Shown piece by piece: positions 11,479-24,975 of a stretch of 64,000 nt of DNA (positions are counted from its first letter, which is position 1; every line of letters starts with the position of its first letter). The notes beneath the pieces were generated by a model. That model searched no databases. It was not told the origin of the DNA and saw only the letters and a program-made list of their open reading frames with translations. The stretch is from assembly GCF_051401765.1 (NCBI RefSeq), contig NC_135064.1, positions 25,084,001 to 25,148,000 on the forward strand, written 5' to 3'. A program made the translations under genes and the position numbers. Source of the stretch: Calliopsis andreniformis (lineage: Eukaryota; Arthropoda; Insecta; Hymenoptera; Andrenidae).

Positions 11479-14400
11479 TCCGAGTCCTCAGCCCTCTTGA
11501 CATTAAAGTTAATTCTTATAATTAGTATAGTAAATTTTGCGATCTGTTTACACATCTCCTTTGTGCAATCATAACTACATTAACTTGTGATACCGAAAAA
11601 CCATTCCAATCTTGTTTTACGGCATCAGTTGTTTCTGTTTAATAGCTTCAAATGGCCGATTCGAATGGTCTAAACAACAGAATGCTGGTATCGTGTAGGG
11701 CAAAATTGCATTCGAATTCGCAAATTGGCTAGACGAAGGAGCAGCATCGCACGATTCTGTTCTGGTATTGTGAAAACGTCAGCCAGCGTCGCGCCCCATG
11801 CAAATCACACATGATTACTGAATCGGGATCAAGGCCCGTTAATCATGGCACAAACGTCTCATTAGAAACGGCTTCGCGGGAAACCAATTCGAATTGAGGG
11901 GATTCTTTAATGCGTGCGGTAGATTGGCATTTTGCTCGTCATCCGTGGATACGAAGTAATTAACGCGTTCAATATAGCATCAGTGTATCACTTGGAAATA
12001 ACAAACGTGTTGGTGCGAGGAAACAGACATATCACAGTGTGTTCGGCGAATGTCAAATTAACGAGCCGATTCAGGCGTTAACCGCTTAATCAGACGTGTA
12101 TTTATGCCGTCACACTATTTAATTACTATCGCGCGGAACCGTATGGCTTACATTTGCTCGACGCATAGGCGCGGTGTAATTTTCAGCGAACCCCTTCTAA
12201 AGATTTTTATACTCATTTATGGAATTGAAATCTCATCCCTCTGTGCAGATACCTACTCGTATGACGAGTTTGTTACCTTCAAAGAAATAAAATGAGTAAT
12301 CAACGAAAGAGTTTACTCCAAAAAGCGTGGCTCACACGCCTCTTAATACAGAAAAATCGAGATGCGTGTTTCATCAAACTTTTCCATCACATTTAATGGC
12401 AGAAACGTAGCAGGAGTTCCTTTTTATGTTCAACGAAACACACCGCTGGCGTGGAAAATTCATTAATGGCTCAAAATTTCGTGGCTGCTGTAATACTACG
12501 TAGCAAATTAAACGAGTATTGTCGGTTAAAATTCGAGAAACAGAGAACCCTGCGTGCCTCTTGATGTTTCCTGTGGTATCAGAATTATTTAATGGAACTT
12601 TCTCAAGCACCTCGCAACGAGGAAAAGGAAAAAACGAGACTAATTAAAGGCAGACTCGAAGGTGCGTTATTAGATAACCTCGTCTCAACTTATCTGCAAC
12701 AAACTCAGAGTCGTTTTCCCTTTTTGAAGCAGTTATCTCGAATGATTCTTTGATTCGCTCGCTATTGGATAAACTAACGCTGTTTCTGGATAGGGGAGAC
12801 AGTTTGAATCGAGACGGTTTTATCAGAAGTGATATTTGAACTGCGCGAAAGTTTTCAGTGACACGGATTTCAATTAAAACGTCGGTGAAACGGAAAAATG
12901 TTGATATGTCGTCATTGCACCCGATGGCAATTACGCTGGGAACAGAGAGACATAGAAGGCAGAGAGCAGCGAAGGGGGGAATAAAAATGTGCGTCCCGTG
13001 TGGCGCGTTTTCAGCTCTCAGCCAAGCAGAAAATTATATTTTTCCAAGCTTGCAGCGACGCCATTCACTCACTGAACATAGTTAGAATTACGATTTAATA
13101 ACAGGACCAGCAATGACCAGATGCCACCTTCTGATTCGTATCTCTTTTGCGACATTTTATAGAGCGAGAGCATTAACTCTCATGAATAGTTACGATTCAG
13201 TGTTCATAATTTAACTAACACGTACCAGGTAGATACCAGCTCTGCAGCTTCAATCATTCTAAGTTCAGGTTTTATCTAGAATCCACTGAATAACCGTCAA
13301 TGCCCAAGCACTTGTCTGCGTTTGGTAATACAGAAGACGCAACTTCTTAGTCGCCACAGTTAAAAAGTAGTCAGCTCATGTTTCCCATTGCGTTCTACTT
13401 CGAGAAGTTACTCAGTGCCCTTCTTCGCCTCCTTCTTCCTTCAAACGCTATTTTAATCTCTAATTAATACCCAAAGGAGAAAACAGTTACCATAAATTTT
13501 CAGTCCACGTCCACTATTGACATAACTGTCGACTGGCATGGTACGGGAGTCAAGAGTTAAATACGTGACAGGTCGCGGAACGACTTGGCGGAACGGTGTT
13601 GGTCGTTGAAAAATGCTAAACGAATAACAGAAAAGGCGGAAAATAAAACGCAAATCCTGCGCTGGTACGATTCATAATTGCGCTACGTTTCTCTGCTCTC
13701 TCCTTTTCCAGCGCTCGGCTGCAGCCAGTTGAAAAAGGAGCCGGGGCGCGCGGTCGCCGCGCATGCTTGACCTTTCGTACGCGTACGTACACGCGGCTAG
13801 ATAATTTGTAACGCGGTTTTGCCGGTCGGCCTCGGCAAAAAGCAACCCCGAGAGAGTGGAGGGCACCTTTTTCTTCCGCTCGACCGGCTTCGCCAGCGCA
13901 GAACTGCGGCAGGTTGCTTCCACTGCACACTTGCCACGTCCCGCCGCTATCGCCGTCCACTTTACTCTTTCAGTATCGTAAACTTATTTAGTGGGTGGTC
14001 ATTCTACTAAGATGTTAGTTTAAGGCCCCCTCGGCGATAGGGTGCGCGTATTTATGAGGGACACTCGTTTGGGGGAATCTATAAAGTTGCCTGGAACACG
14101 CTACTATCTTCCCAGTGAGCATTATTCGCTGTCAACGTCTCCAGTCTCTGCAGCAGCAATCTTTGGAAATACGACGCAGCTCGTAATTGAGATTCGCCTG
14201 GGACAGATTGTGCCGTTAACCTTAAATTACATTAATAATTAAAACTTGCTTCTTTTACACACTGCACTGGTACTTTACTGACTGAGTCATACGATAGAAT
14301 TTGTAGGAAGTCTGAGGAGCGGTTATCCTCGGGAACTCAAATGAAATAGCGAGGGTCATTCTAAAAGTGCTGTGTTTCATTGACCTGTAATTTTAAATGA

Positions 14401-16598
14401 CCCTGTATACTAGGAAATGCGACGAATATTCATACACTAGTCAGCAATTGTTCGTCTCATGTTCCTCAGCATTCTACGTTTCAAAGCCAAAAGTTTATCT
14501 TTTGTTTCTACATGCATGCAGTTTAAACAATGCAAAGGCAATCGATGTACGAAAAAGTAGGGGTCATATAGCTGCTCGAACCTCAAAGTTGGAACCGAGA
14601 GGGGAATCGGAGGGATGTTAGCGGTGGATAGTCGGTAATTTGACCGATCAATTTGAACTGGCGTTGCATTTACCTTTCGAAATCGCTCGCGGCGTTTTCG
14701 ATTTTACGAGGCCAGGGCAAGAAAAACAGGCTATTGTTTCGTCGTCGCCCGTTCCCAACGTTTATGTTTCCCTCGACGGGCTTGGTGAAATATTTTCGGG
14801 TACGATATTGCAGTTACCCACACACCCGCGCAGTGGTCGCTCTCTTTCTGTCGCAAGGGACGCTGGTTTACTTTGCAACTCGTTATACCATTCGAATGCA
14901 AGCCGCGTATGAACCTGCATTTGCATTTTCTGCACCTCGACTCTGTCGCCATGAAAATGTTCTCGATGAGGGACTGTGTCGCGCGATTTTCATGATTATT
15001 CACGCGCGCTGGGACGAATCTTGAGTGGCTGGATATTGACTGATGAATTGATAATAAACGCGTCCAGTGTTTGTTTGTTTGAATGTTGTATTCGGTGAAA
15101 AATTAATGAACGAAGTTGCAAGCTATAAAGTTTGATTCATTTTGCATTGTTTTGGGCCGAGGCACGGCTAACTCTAGGTTGAGGTCTTTTACTCCTCGTG
15201 TCAGTAGTATTATGTATAAATTCAAAAATGAGCACATATCAAGTGGCTAACAACGGCTACTTTCAAGTGGATATCGTTAAAGGGGAGAACGAAACGAAAA
15301 ACAAGTATCATTTCATTCGCAGGAATGAATAATTCAGAGAGCTGTCTGACAGCGTAAGTTCCTCTAAAGTCTAAAGCTCCTTTTCCATTCATCCACGATG
15401 AAATATTAAAATCCTCTGTTAATAGGTATTCAGAGTAAACCAGAAATAGGTGAAACGTCACTCCAGAATATTAAATCCTACAACAGTATGAATTTAAAAA
15501 CTTGTTGAGCAACATGGAACAAAATTTTCCTCGAATAAAAATAAAACCCTGCTACCCATAAATGAGCTCTGTTCAAAATAAAAATAATCTCAGAAGTCTA
15601 AGAAACCCCCACCGTCTCTTCATTACTCGAAATAAACTTTACCCAATTGCGAATCGATGCAAACTGGGGTCACGATCCTAATGGGTTACTCAAGCCAGTC
15701 GGTTATTCAAGCCCCATGAAAAATTAACACGAGACTGTACCAGAGGGGGCAAACGAACAAATCGGGCAGGCTCGACTGGCGTTCCTCGTGACTCGACGCT
15801 TTCGCCCGTAGCTGAGACGATATTGAAATTATGCGCGCGATGCCCGAAGCGGCACGGCACAAAAGGCGCAGCCCTCCTCGGGCATAAATCGCCGGGTCGA
15901 AATTCCTCAGAGCACCGGCTACTCGGCCTGATACACGCCTCGAAGACGTGGAAACGCTCGTGAACCCCGAGAGGATTGCGGCTTCCAACGGAGATCGCGA
16001 ACGAGAGACGGTCGGTCGAATCAAGATTACAAATTTACGGTCGAGCCTCTCAGCGTGGCCCTCTCTCTCACCGTTCGTTTCCCTCGAATCGCTAATGGCG
16101 AGGCGGCCACGTTACCATTTGCCGAAACAGCTGCCGAAGATCCCGATCCGACATCTGCCAGCCGCGTCTCCAGATAGAACAACGAAGGCGCCCTTCGATT
16201 GTAATTCTTCTCCCGGCTGACCTAATGGTAGAGAAAATTGTGGGCCCTCGGGCGGTGAATGGCAACCGCGCGGATGTTACAACCGTATCGCACCTACGGG
16301 CCGACGCCCATTGTGCACGACGACCGAGTGATGGATGGCAGTCAGTAATTTTGTTAAACGCTCGTTGGATTCGGCTGGGACGCGCGTTTCAAAAGATACT
16401 GTAGCGCGGTGGCTGCACCCGCATTCGCTACCAGACTGTTTCACATCAATCCCTCTTCCTGTAAGATTTCGAGTAATAATATGGTCCTTTGTGCGGAATC
16501 TCTGTTGAGGGGTCCCTGTTGAATGAGTTCGGTGATGTATTCATTGAGAAATTTGGAACAAGTTATAGTCTTTCAGTGACATTTGTACCTACATGAGG
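11479..16598. other. No gene seen; mosaic DNA
   Basis: Holds the Y-R tract in a CpG-rich block at about 13640-13970 and another CpG-rich block at about 15700-16420. Between them is AT-balanced DNA with frames of at most about 120 codons, none convincing. Confidence 0.55.
13776..13795. other. 20-nt alternating pyrimidine-purine tract
   Basis: Strict Y-R alternation, built of CG, TA and CA steps, runs from 13776 to 13795 inside a CpG-rich block. It is a candidate Z-DNA-prone segment; nothing else marks it. Confidence 0.5.
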
Positions 16599-16739
16599 CA
16601 TTGGGTGCATAAGTAGACTAAGCCGTATTTTTCCAAATTTATTTATTATAAAGTAACCCTATGTTTTAGATTATAGCTTAGGGTTAGCCCATAGTTGCTC
16701 TCAGTGCCTCAATGTGTAAGTAGGTTCAGTTTTTGTATG
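16599..16739. other. Two similar mariner-end-like blocks in direct orientation
   Basis: CATTGGGTGCATAAGTAG (starting at 16599) and CTCAATGTGTAAGTAGG (starting at 16708) are each followed by a T-rich stretch ending in GTA. The first resembles the style of mellifera-type mariner termini. The blocks are direct rather than inverted and no TA-flanked element can be closed, so this is a weak lead. Confidence 0.15.
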
Positions 16740-17126
16740 ATCATATATTCTGTGGTAGAAGTATTAGATTGGAAAGAAGAATTTAATTAGATTTTTTCAC
16801 ATCCAGAGATTAGGATTACAAGATGCACTGGAGAATTCTAAGATTAATAAATTAGTACGTCGTTGGCGACATTGTTCAGTCACTCGCAGTGAGTTATGGT
16901 AATGAAGATGTGAAATGAAGTCACACGTTTCCTCAATCTCCTTTTTTGTCATCTTTCGTCAATTTATCACCCGCGCAGAACCTGTAAAACGTCCCAGAGT
17001 TTTACAGTAATGAAAGTTTCCCGAATGGTTGTCGGCGCACGAAAACTAATAGACGTCAAACGCCTCTAATGTCATTTTTCGTAGCACGTTCCAGGTCCAG
17101 AAAACGTCTATTTTACAACAGGTCGT

Positions 17127-17146
17127 GCGCGCGGCGCGCGGCGCGC
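17127..17146. other. GC-only CpG-dense run
   Basis: Twenty consecutive G/C bases made of GCGCGC and GGCGCG words. This is the densest CpG spot in the window, in a short GC-rich island (about 17100-17350) with no gene evidence. Confidence 0.7.
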
Positions 17147-18418
17147 TTCCCCCTGTTTCTACCTATTTGCAGTTGACTGAAATTGCAAAACCGGAACCAA
17201 TTAAAACAGCTCTCGGCGTCACGCGAAGTTTCACCGTTTCGGCGGCATCGAAACGGTGTCCAACGCGCGTCCAACCGCCTCTATTTACATACCGTTCGCG
17301 GTACACGGGAATATTTCGAGTATATCTCTTGGCCGTGCGATAATCCGTGAACAATTACCCCCGGTTAACGTTCGTGGCCACGATAAGTTGCTGAGTAAAT
17401 GTGCTGGACGTGAACGTGAAATAAGACCAGAGATTTTGATAGACTATCTCGCTGCGCAGTGATTTATAGACGCGTCTTTGCATCGCAGTTGGAATTAATT
17501 ATTGTCCCATGGGAATATAAAGATGCTTTTAGTAGACCGGGTTTTAGAGGGAATATTTAAGCAGTCGCATATCTGGTTTTGGTATTGGACAAGTCGAATT
17601 CATTAAAGTTCCTGCATAATGAAGTAGCCGCGGTTTATGCAAGTCATGCCGACGTATCTCATTCGAGTGAAATTCACTTTGACTGTTTTCAAACTTTCAT
17701 CAATTTCAAAGATTTCGAAAACATAAAGAAATGAAGAAGATACTCGATTTCTTTGCTTACACTTTATCTTAAGCTGTCAGTGTTAACTTCGCTAAAAGAG
17801 AAATTAAATACGAAAGGCTTCTTAGGTCCGACCCTGAACCTAAAAATGATTGCTCCATGTTCACTTCAGGGAATGTTATCTCCCAGCGATCCCCTTGATC
17901 CAATTTCTCATTTTCCCATCCATCATTACAAGTCGATCGATTCGACTGTTTCAATCCAACGAGAGTGCGCCGAGTTCCCCTGTGGAGTCCAACTTCGGAC
18001 ATTACACAGAGCTGAGCCCTCGAAGGAATAAGGAAAGCCGAGAAAGAGCGAAACCTTAGACCGCTACGTCACCGGAGAACAGAATCCATATTGAATTCGA
18101 AGGAAGTCGAGTGTCGCGTCCGTGTTCGGACCTCTCGCTGGGTAGAGTTACTCTGGAAACAGTGCCTCTGTAACGATAATAAAGCTCTCCCCATGAATAA
18201 TTCATCATTTTTCAGCGTCTTCGACGAAAAGTCTCTGGGGGTTGCACGAAGAGGGTGGGTCGGCACAAGGGGTGGCGTTCAGGAATTCATAAATTGGTAG
18301 CGGTGCTGGTCCAAGGGAATCTGTTTTCGATGCACCGACTCGAACTCCATCGTCGCGTCGCCTGGACACCAGCTCCTCGGTTCAAAACTTTTCTTTCGAG
18401 GTCACATTCTCGCCGATT

Positions 18419-18532
18419 CTCGACAAGTACGCGACAAGTTTGTCGTCGTCGAGCACGTCGACAGTTGGCGAATACTCACGTCGATCCCTGGCGAATACGT
18501 CGATCGTTGGGCACGATGCTTACTCACGTCGT
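18419..18532. repeat. CGTCGA-rich cluster of imperfect short repeats
   Basis: GACAAGT, TGGCGAATAC and ACTCACGTCG each occur twice within about 110 bp, together with several CGTCGA words. It looks like a decayed local duplication in a CpG-rich block; no function can be read from it. Confidence 0.45.
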
Positions 18533-19273
18533 TACACGCCGCTCCTGTCACGAGGATTCTTTTCTGTTTGCTTTATCTTTGACCCCAGTGGCGGGCTAAC
18601 AAGACCCCAGGGACCTCTGGCTCCGCCGCGAGACAGCGACGATTCCGCGGAGCCTTCGATTTGCCCAGTCATTACAACTATTACAACGGGACCTTTAATT
18701 TGACCCCTCGAGTAGATTAACGACTTCATCGTGGCTGACGGGGAACGCTCTGTCGCGTACGTTCGCGACTCGCCTCGTTCCTGGGCCCCCATCAGCTGCG
18801 ATTGTTCGTCGATTCATGGGTTTGCGCTGTCACGGGCCGCGCGGCGCTTTTACGGCTGGGGATTGTGCGCGGAGAACGACCGGTTCGAGTTATTGCGTTG
18901 TCTGTGATTTATTTTAAGCGACGTTTCTGATGGGATATTGCCGAGGGATTTCAGGACCGATCATATTGTAACTGGGTGTGGTATATTTTAGTAATAGATT
19001 CTTTTTTAGTGTAAACGGTCGACAGTGTGGTCGGTTTACAAAAAATAGTACGAGGATATAGTTGAATTTTTATACGAGCATTTTTATGGGGCTGCTCGTG
19101 ACAGTCAGTGTAAGAATAAAAAGAAGTCTTTTGTCTGTCGTAGCTTGAGATTTTGTATTTAGATTGTAAGTATTTTAGCCCTTTTATTTCTGCAAATATA
19201 TTAGGAAATTGTCTGTAATTTATAATTTCGCACTAGGTTCTATTTTTTCGTATTCCGCGGCTAACCTAGCGCT

Positions 19274-19329
19274 GTACCGATTCTAGCACTCTCTAGCGGC
19301 AGTATGGCAAGTTATGCTGGAATCGATAC
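19274..19329. repeat. 15-bp inverted repeat with 26-nt loop
   Basis: The arm GTACCGATTCTAGCA (19274-19288) pairs with TGCTGGAATCGATAC (19315-19329) with one mismatch and one G-U pair. The stem does not extend further on either side, so it is short for a microRNA precursor. Confidence 0.65.
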
Positions 19330-22300
19330 TGGATCATTTCGATTCTCGAACTAGTTTCCCTATAGTGACGCGTTGCTTGGGGGAGATCTCAGAGGTCTGC
19401 ATTTTTTCACTTATTTCACTCGTTTAATTGTTAGCTCCACAGTCAAAACATATAGAAAAATTAGGAAATAGATCTCAGAAAACTGTTTCGATATTCAGAA
19501 TTCATTAAAAATGAAGTGTATACATAAAAAGTTAGATTATCTAGTACGAGTATGTAAGATTTCCATGAGGTAACTTGACAATTTTGCTTTGTACATCATT
19601 CTTGTTATTTTCAATCTCAAGTAGTATAATTAGTTCATAGAGTTAGTCCCACGATGTAAAAAAGGGTTAAGTATCGCGTGTTTATTGATGACTTAAGTCT
19701 TCTGACACTTTTGAGTAAATAAGGCTACGCCTATTATAAACCACGCACGCATGCAAGCGACATCTTGTTTTCTCAATTCTGTCTCTAACGTGACGTCATC
19801 GCGGAGTGACTTCCGTTTTCCCTTGAGTGCTCTATACGCGTGAGAATTTAAACAAAAAGTGAGAATTAAGTAATTATCACTGACAAGGTATAGAATGGTT
19901 ATCATTTAATATAGATTTTCTATTAAAATGAATAAATATTGAAATACCATATATTAATAATGAGTGTAGACTAAATAGGATATTATACTAATGGGAGAGA
20001 CGTTAATCGTGAATAATTTTTTTCAAGCTTTTTATCATTTAATCTCTCTCATACGAATTTTTTATGCTTCTCTCATAATAAACGATTAAATTACTTTTAC
20101 GCGTAATATTACGGTCTGAGAATAATTATGTTACATTTCTTCTTCATTTCTAGTTTATATATGAAATAATTGCACCGTTATAGATGCTCGTATTTCATTT
20201 TTATTCTTTTATGGACTTCAATTCCTCGATCCTCTCTGCAATTTTTCGTTCCATAATATTTTTATGCGTGTAAAAATCTGCGAAATATTCTATACCTTGT
20301 TGTCTGTGTTTCGCGTGTGTAAGTGTATATGACGATGGAATTTTGGGGTCGTCAACGTCATCTGCTGCTCTCTTGGAAGGAAAGCTTCAGATTGGAGAAA
20401 GGTAACAGACTCTCGAATTTTTTATAATATGAATAATTTAAATCTATTTGAAACACTTTATATGAAATTGAGATATTTAAAAAATGAGTACTAAAAAGAC
20501 ACAATGCATTCAATATTTTCTGTGGCAGTTGAGTTTAATAAATAGTTTAACGTCCAAAATTTCCGGTCTATGAGAGGACTGAACTCTTCGTTATTTTTTT
20601 CTTGCTTTTGTAAATGAAAAAAGGCAGATACACTCGGAACCTGGACATAAAAATTCGAACATGAAAACTGCAAGATCAACAGCGAAGAGATAAATTTTCG
20701 AATTTATTTTCCCATCACTTGTTCAAGCTTTTCCTGTTTACTTTAAAAATTTTCCGCGATTTTTTTATGCTTTTCGGTCGTATAACTCAGCTTCTTTTTA
20801 TTTATTTGACATTGTTCATACCTTTAACTCTATTATTTCAAACACAATAACAGGGTGATATATATTTATAATGACTGGTAGAATTTGTTTCATGCAAACA
20901 TTTCAGTGCAACGAATCGTCGTGTTAGCAGTAGACTGAACTAAAGCATCATTGAAATTCTATATAGTTATTCCATCAGTGGAAAGGATGCATCCTATGTA
21001 ATTTTTTTTTTAATTGTCATTCTTCTTAATTGCCATTTTTAGTTGTCCTTTTACCATTGCATGTTCTAAATTCAATTACCAGATTCAACAAAGTCGAACA
21101 TCTCATTCCAAATAGATAGCTATTTCAGTATCTCAGATAAACAATTTAATAAAATAAAGCTCACATTGACTGTTACAACAGAAGCAGAGTCCACAGAACA
21201 ACGGATTCACGAGTTTAAAACATCTCTGATAGATTCCCATAAAATAAGACGAGGAAATAACTGTCTCGTTCGTAGTTATAAAAAAAAAAGGCTTGTCAGT
21301 TACTCGATCGAAAACCAGTTACCGTGGCAGTTATTAAAAACTTCTTCCACAATGTGAACAGTACATGCACGTTAATTACAAGAGACGTAATTCTGATTTA
21401 CACCGAAAGGTACGAGTTATCGGTCGAGATCGTACTTAACCAGTACACCGAGATGGAAAAAGAGCTACATCGTTTCGATATTTCGCGCCGATAAATCATA
21501 CTTTCCGATATAAACGCTTAAGCTGGCCCCGCAGCGACGTAACGCGGCTTCGCTCTGAAAAATTGCTCACTCTTAATTCCCGTCGACATTTAAAGGAACC
21601 CACTTAATTTCTCGTAATGGCCAATCATGGTTATTTATATGCACATTTATGTATGAACCCTCCGATGGAGAAGTCATAAATGACCGTCGTTGCGCGCACG
21701 ATGAATGGGAAACGGTACGAAATTTTCGTCGACTACTCGGCGCCCTGCGTGCGTTCGCCTCTGCCCGATCAATAGTTAATATAAATGCGCGGTAATGAAT
21801 AAAACTGGCTTTCTTCCGAGACGGGAGAGCCGAGAGTCGTTCAATCACCGTGAGTAATTAACCGTTTTGGCGTAGGCACCGCTCGACGAAACGCGACGAG
21901 CGTAATTAAGCCTGTGGATCTCTGGGATCGTCGTTCTGTACCATGGCGCAACGTTCCCTTGTCCCGCTGTTAATTGTGACGATTTCATTAAATAAAAATA
22001 AATGAACACGTCAGATGAAGGGGTTTCGAGACTAAATCTTGTTAGCCTGATTGGGGATAGGGACCCTCGATCACTGTAGCCTCTTGATTTAAGCACATGT
22101 CTTGGAATCATTTAGAAGCTTAGAGACTGTGGGAAACTTCATTTCCGAGAGCAGTTTACACGCTTGGAACTTGTATTTCACTTTTCAAACGACAACGAAG
22201 TAATGTGAACGAATAGTTCTTAGGGAACTTCTATACCATCAAGTTTGTATTGAGACAACACTCTACTAGGTTGTAGTTGGATGCAAAAGGTTCAGGGAAA

Positions 22301-24898
22301 CAATAGAGTAGAATTTCCAGTGATTTTTATCTGTGTACTTCTATTTCTTTTACAGCCACGAAAAATCTCAGGAAATGAAAAATAAAAAACTTTTAATTAA
22401 ACTCCGCAAGCTTTCTACTATATTGAAATTCACTTTGCAAAATATACAATACACATTTGACCGCTTCGAGGTACCTGAACAACTACAACCCCACCTATTC
22501 ATCGTCGGACTTTCTACACAGTCCAAATGAAAACAAAGCCCTGCCAAAATATTACTATCCACACATGTGAGTCAAAGTTTGAGGCTTCATAAAGCAAATA
22601 ACCTCAGGACCAGTTTTTCGTTGTAATCAGTGAAGTAACCGTGTGCCCGGTGGTCCCTTTGTAAGTAGAATCGATAGAAGTGCGTGCCACGGGGATTTTT
22701 CCACGCAATCACGCGAAACGAGTTAATGATAAATGAAATACACCAGGAAGGGGGTGTGTTCGGTCTGCGCGAACCGCTTACGCTTAATTCGCGGCTGCCA
22801 TATCGACCCAAACCGTATCCCGTTACTCGAAACACGCGCGTACGTTTCCAGTTTCTGTTCAATTTCCATTTTTCATGTCTCAGCGCGGATCACAGAGCGA
22901 GCAGGGGTGGTGAGGATCAGGCGGGCAAGAGATTCGATATCGAGGGCGCCTGTGTTTGGTAATCAAAGAACGGTACTCGTCTGTGCGGGTTCAGAGGCCA
23001 TTGGTAAGTGGCATTGCGCCTGCTCAGAAAAACGGGCCGAATATGTAATTATCGGGATTGTGGGTACATGGTCGATAATAAATGGCGACGAAATCACACG
23101 AGATACATTCGATGTGGAATACGGTTTGTTATGCAATCGCTGTTTTTAACGGTACGTGAGTTGTGGATACTTTAGCCACTGCAAAGGAAGATGTTGGGGC
23201 ATGTAGGGTGACTCGAAATTAGGAATCTATAAAATACAAGAGATAAACATAGGAGAATCGAAAACATGTTTTCTTTAAAGTCCCTTTGCATTTTCTACTT
23301 CATCGTAAGATCGTTAGCTGAAGGGCAGGTTTGAATGCATAAATTTTCAATGCATCTCAAGTCCTGTATTTAAAAGCAAAAGGCGATTGAACTCGCTTTC
23401 TGTGTAATAAATAAGTATTTAGAATTTACGATGTAATTTCTCAAGTCAGATCAATCTTAATGAATTGGTTGCTTTTCAAATCTTAGTACTTCATTAAAGA
23501 TCAAGAGTTTTACTGTACAGCAAAATATTGCAAGTGTTAAGAAAGTTTTGTAAGAATTTTATTGGTATAAAGCTCTTTGAAATCCGCTGCTGCAGTAGTC
23601 TTTTAAAGATCTTCTAACTTCTTTCTGGAGATCTCTTTCTCGTTCCTTCGTGATTTAAATTTATTTTACCTCGCTGTGTTTTTTGTAGTCTCTTTTGCGC
23701 GAAGTGTTCGCTAGTCAAGTTTTTTTGTTATATTTTTCAAGCGTTAAATTGATAGGATTACAAATTTTTAGTTGCCGTTTTTCCCACCTCAAAAACGTTT
23801 TTTCTCGTTCACGTCACACTTTCATATTCTTGACAAACATAATGATTGGACCATGTAACAGGGGATGATCTGACAAAAAAGTTCATCTCTCTGTTAGCTT
23901 CCCTGGATATCCAGGTCTCCGTACTATAAAAACCAGCAAGTAAATTTGCATTAAAATAATGCTCAGCTGCCTCTGTATCCACTTTGCAAAATTTTAAGCT
24001 GACAAAGAAGCTCAGCTACCGTATTTCACTTCCACGAAAGTAGATATTAGTAACTTACAAACATGTGCTTCAATCGATTTAGGAACATATGTATATGTCC
24101 TTCTTCAACTACTTCAGTCGACGATGGTAGCTATTAATGAAAGTTAATATGACGGCAGAGTAAGGGAAATGAAAAAGGGCTGAAACTACCCTATAAAAGT
24201 TTGAACCATAAATTTGCTCTAAAGGGTCAATTATGTTCGAAAAGTGATCGCAGTTCTAGCTGAATTGAACGTTATATTCTAACGACACTGTTAGCGTTTT
24301 GATAATCGAAAAGTGACCATAACAGCACGGAAATTCTGTGGAAAATCCTCAGAATAATTTCCTCTTAAGTTGGCCAGCAGCCTAGGTGTCGAGGTATCCT
24401 CATCGGTGGTGTCTGGTTCAGTGGCCAATTATTATCTCCTGCGGGCCGGATGCCAGCCAAAAGAAAACCACTTACGTGACACGCTAATAATAGGTCCTCG
24501 AGCACTGAATTACGCGGAGCTTTTGTTCATTAGCGTACCATTTCGGTTTAATTGACACCTCTGACACCAGCCTACCGGATCATGGTCAAGTAATGAATAT
24601 CCTTGGCGCTTTGTGCGAGCCGGTGATCTGCGGCAAAACCGATCAACCGAGCGGGCGATTTTCCTTTCCATACCACGAGTGTCGCGCTTTCAGGGTTTTA
24701 CCCTCTTTTGACATGGTATCGACGTCAAAGGTTTAAGGTTCGTTAACGGCGATTAGAAGTCGTTAATAAACATCGTGCACGCTCCACCGATATATGGATT
24801 CATTTCAAGAGAAGCATCGAGTTGCTTTTGACCTATTTTTCTGATCTGTTTTTTCATTGTTTTCTCTTGTATGAATATTTCTGTTTTGATTGCTTTTA
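19330..24898. other. No gene seen; most AT-rich part of the window
   Basis: From about 19440 to 21360 the sequence is strongly AT-rich with many T and A runs. CpG-bearing DNA returns at 21480-22080 and 22680-23160, then AT-rich DNA leads into the first recursive splice site. The 138-codon frame at 22733-23149 has arbitrary composition. Confidence 0.55.
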
Positions 24899-24975
24899 GC
24901 TAACCAATTTTTTGTTTTCTGTTGCAGGTGAGTGCACTGTGAACTTTTTGTAATCGAATAACTGCGAGGGTAAGC
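24899..24975 (+). other. Candidate recursive splice site (ratchet point) 1 with possible RS-exon
   Basis: A full 3' splice site is joined directly to a 5' splice site. A branch-point-like CTAAC (24900-24904, likely branch A at 24903) is followed by a T-rich tract (about 24907-24925), then CAG ending at 24927, and immediately GTGAGT at 24928-24933. A second donor-like GTAAGC starts at 24970, which would define a 42-nt RS-exon at 24928-24969 with a stop codon in all three frames. In Drosophila long introns such zero-length-exon sites are spliced stepwise and regenerate a donor each time. The motif is seen directly; that it is used, and that the host gene is on the + strand, is inferred. The alternative is a chance juxtaposition. 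The 8-mer CAGGTRAG alone is expected about twice per strand in a window this size, but the branch point and pyrimidine tract make this copy much less likely by chance. Confidence 0.55.

Larger units (their letters stand above)
16740..19273. other. No gene seen
   Basis: Contains the GC-only run at 17127-17146, the CGTCGA-rich repeat cluster and a CpG-rich block at about 18300-18900. Confidence 0.55.

Noticed and set aside
11245..11574. 109-codon + frame rich in Ser/Pro/Leu
   Set aside because: It is a translation of the polypyrimidine minisatellite, where stop codons cannot form; the period of 35 is not a multiple of three.
22733..23149. 138-codon + frame with several Cys residues
   Set aside because: Cys spacing fits no zinc-binding pattern I know, and it overlaps other frames in a CpG-bearing block.
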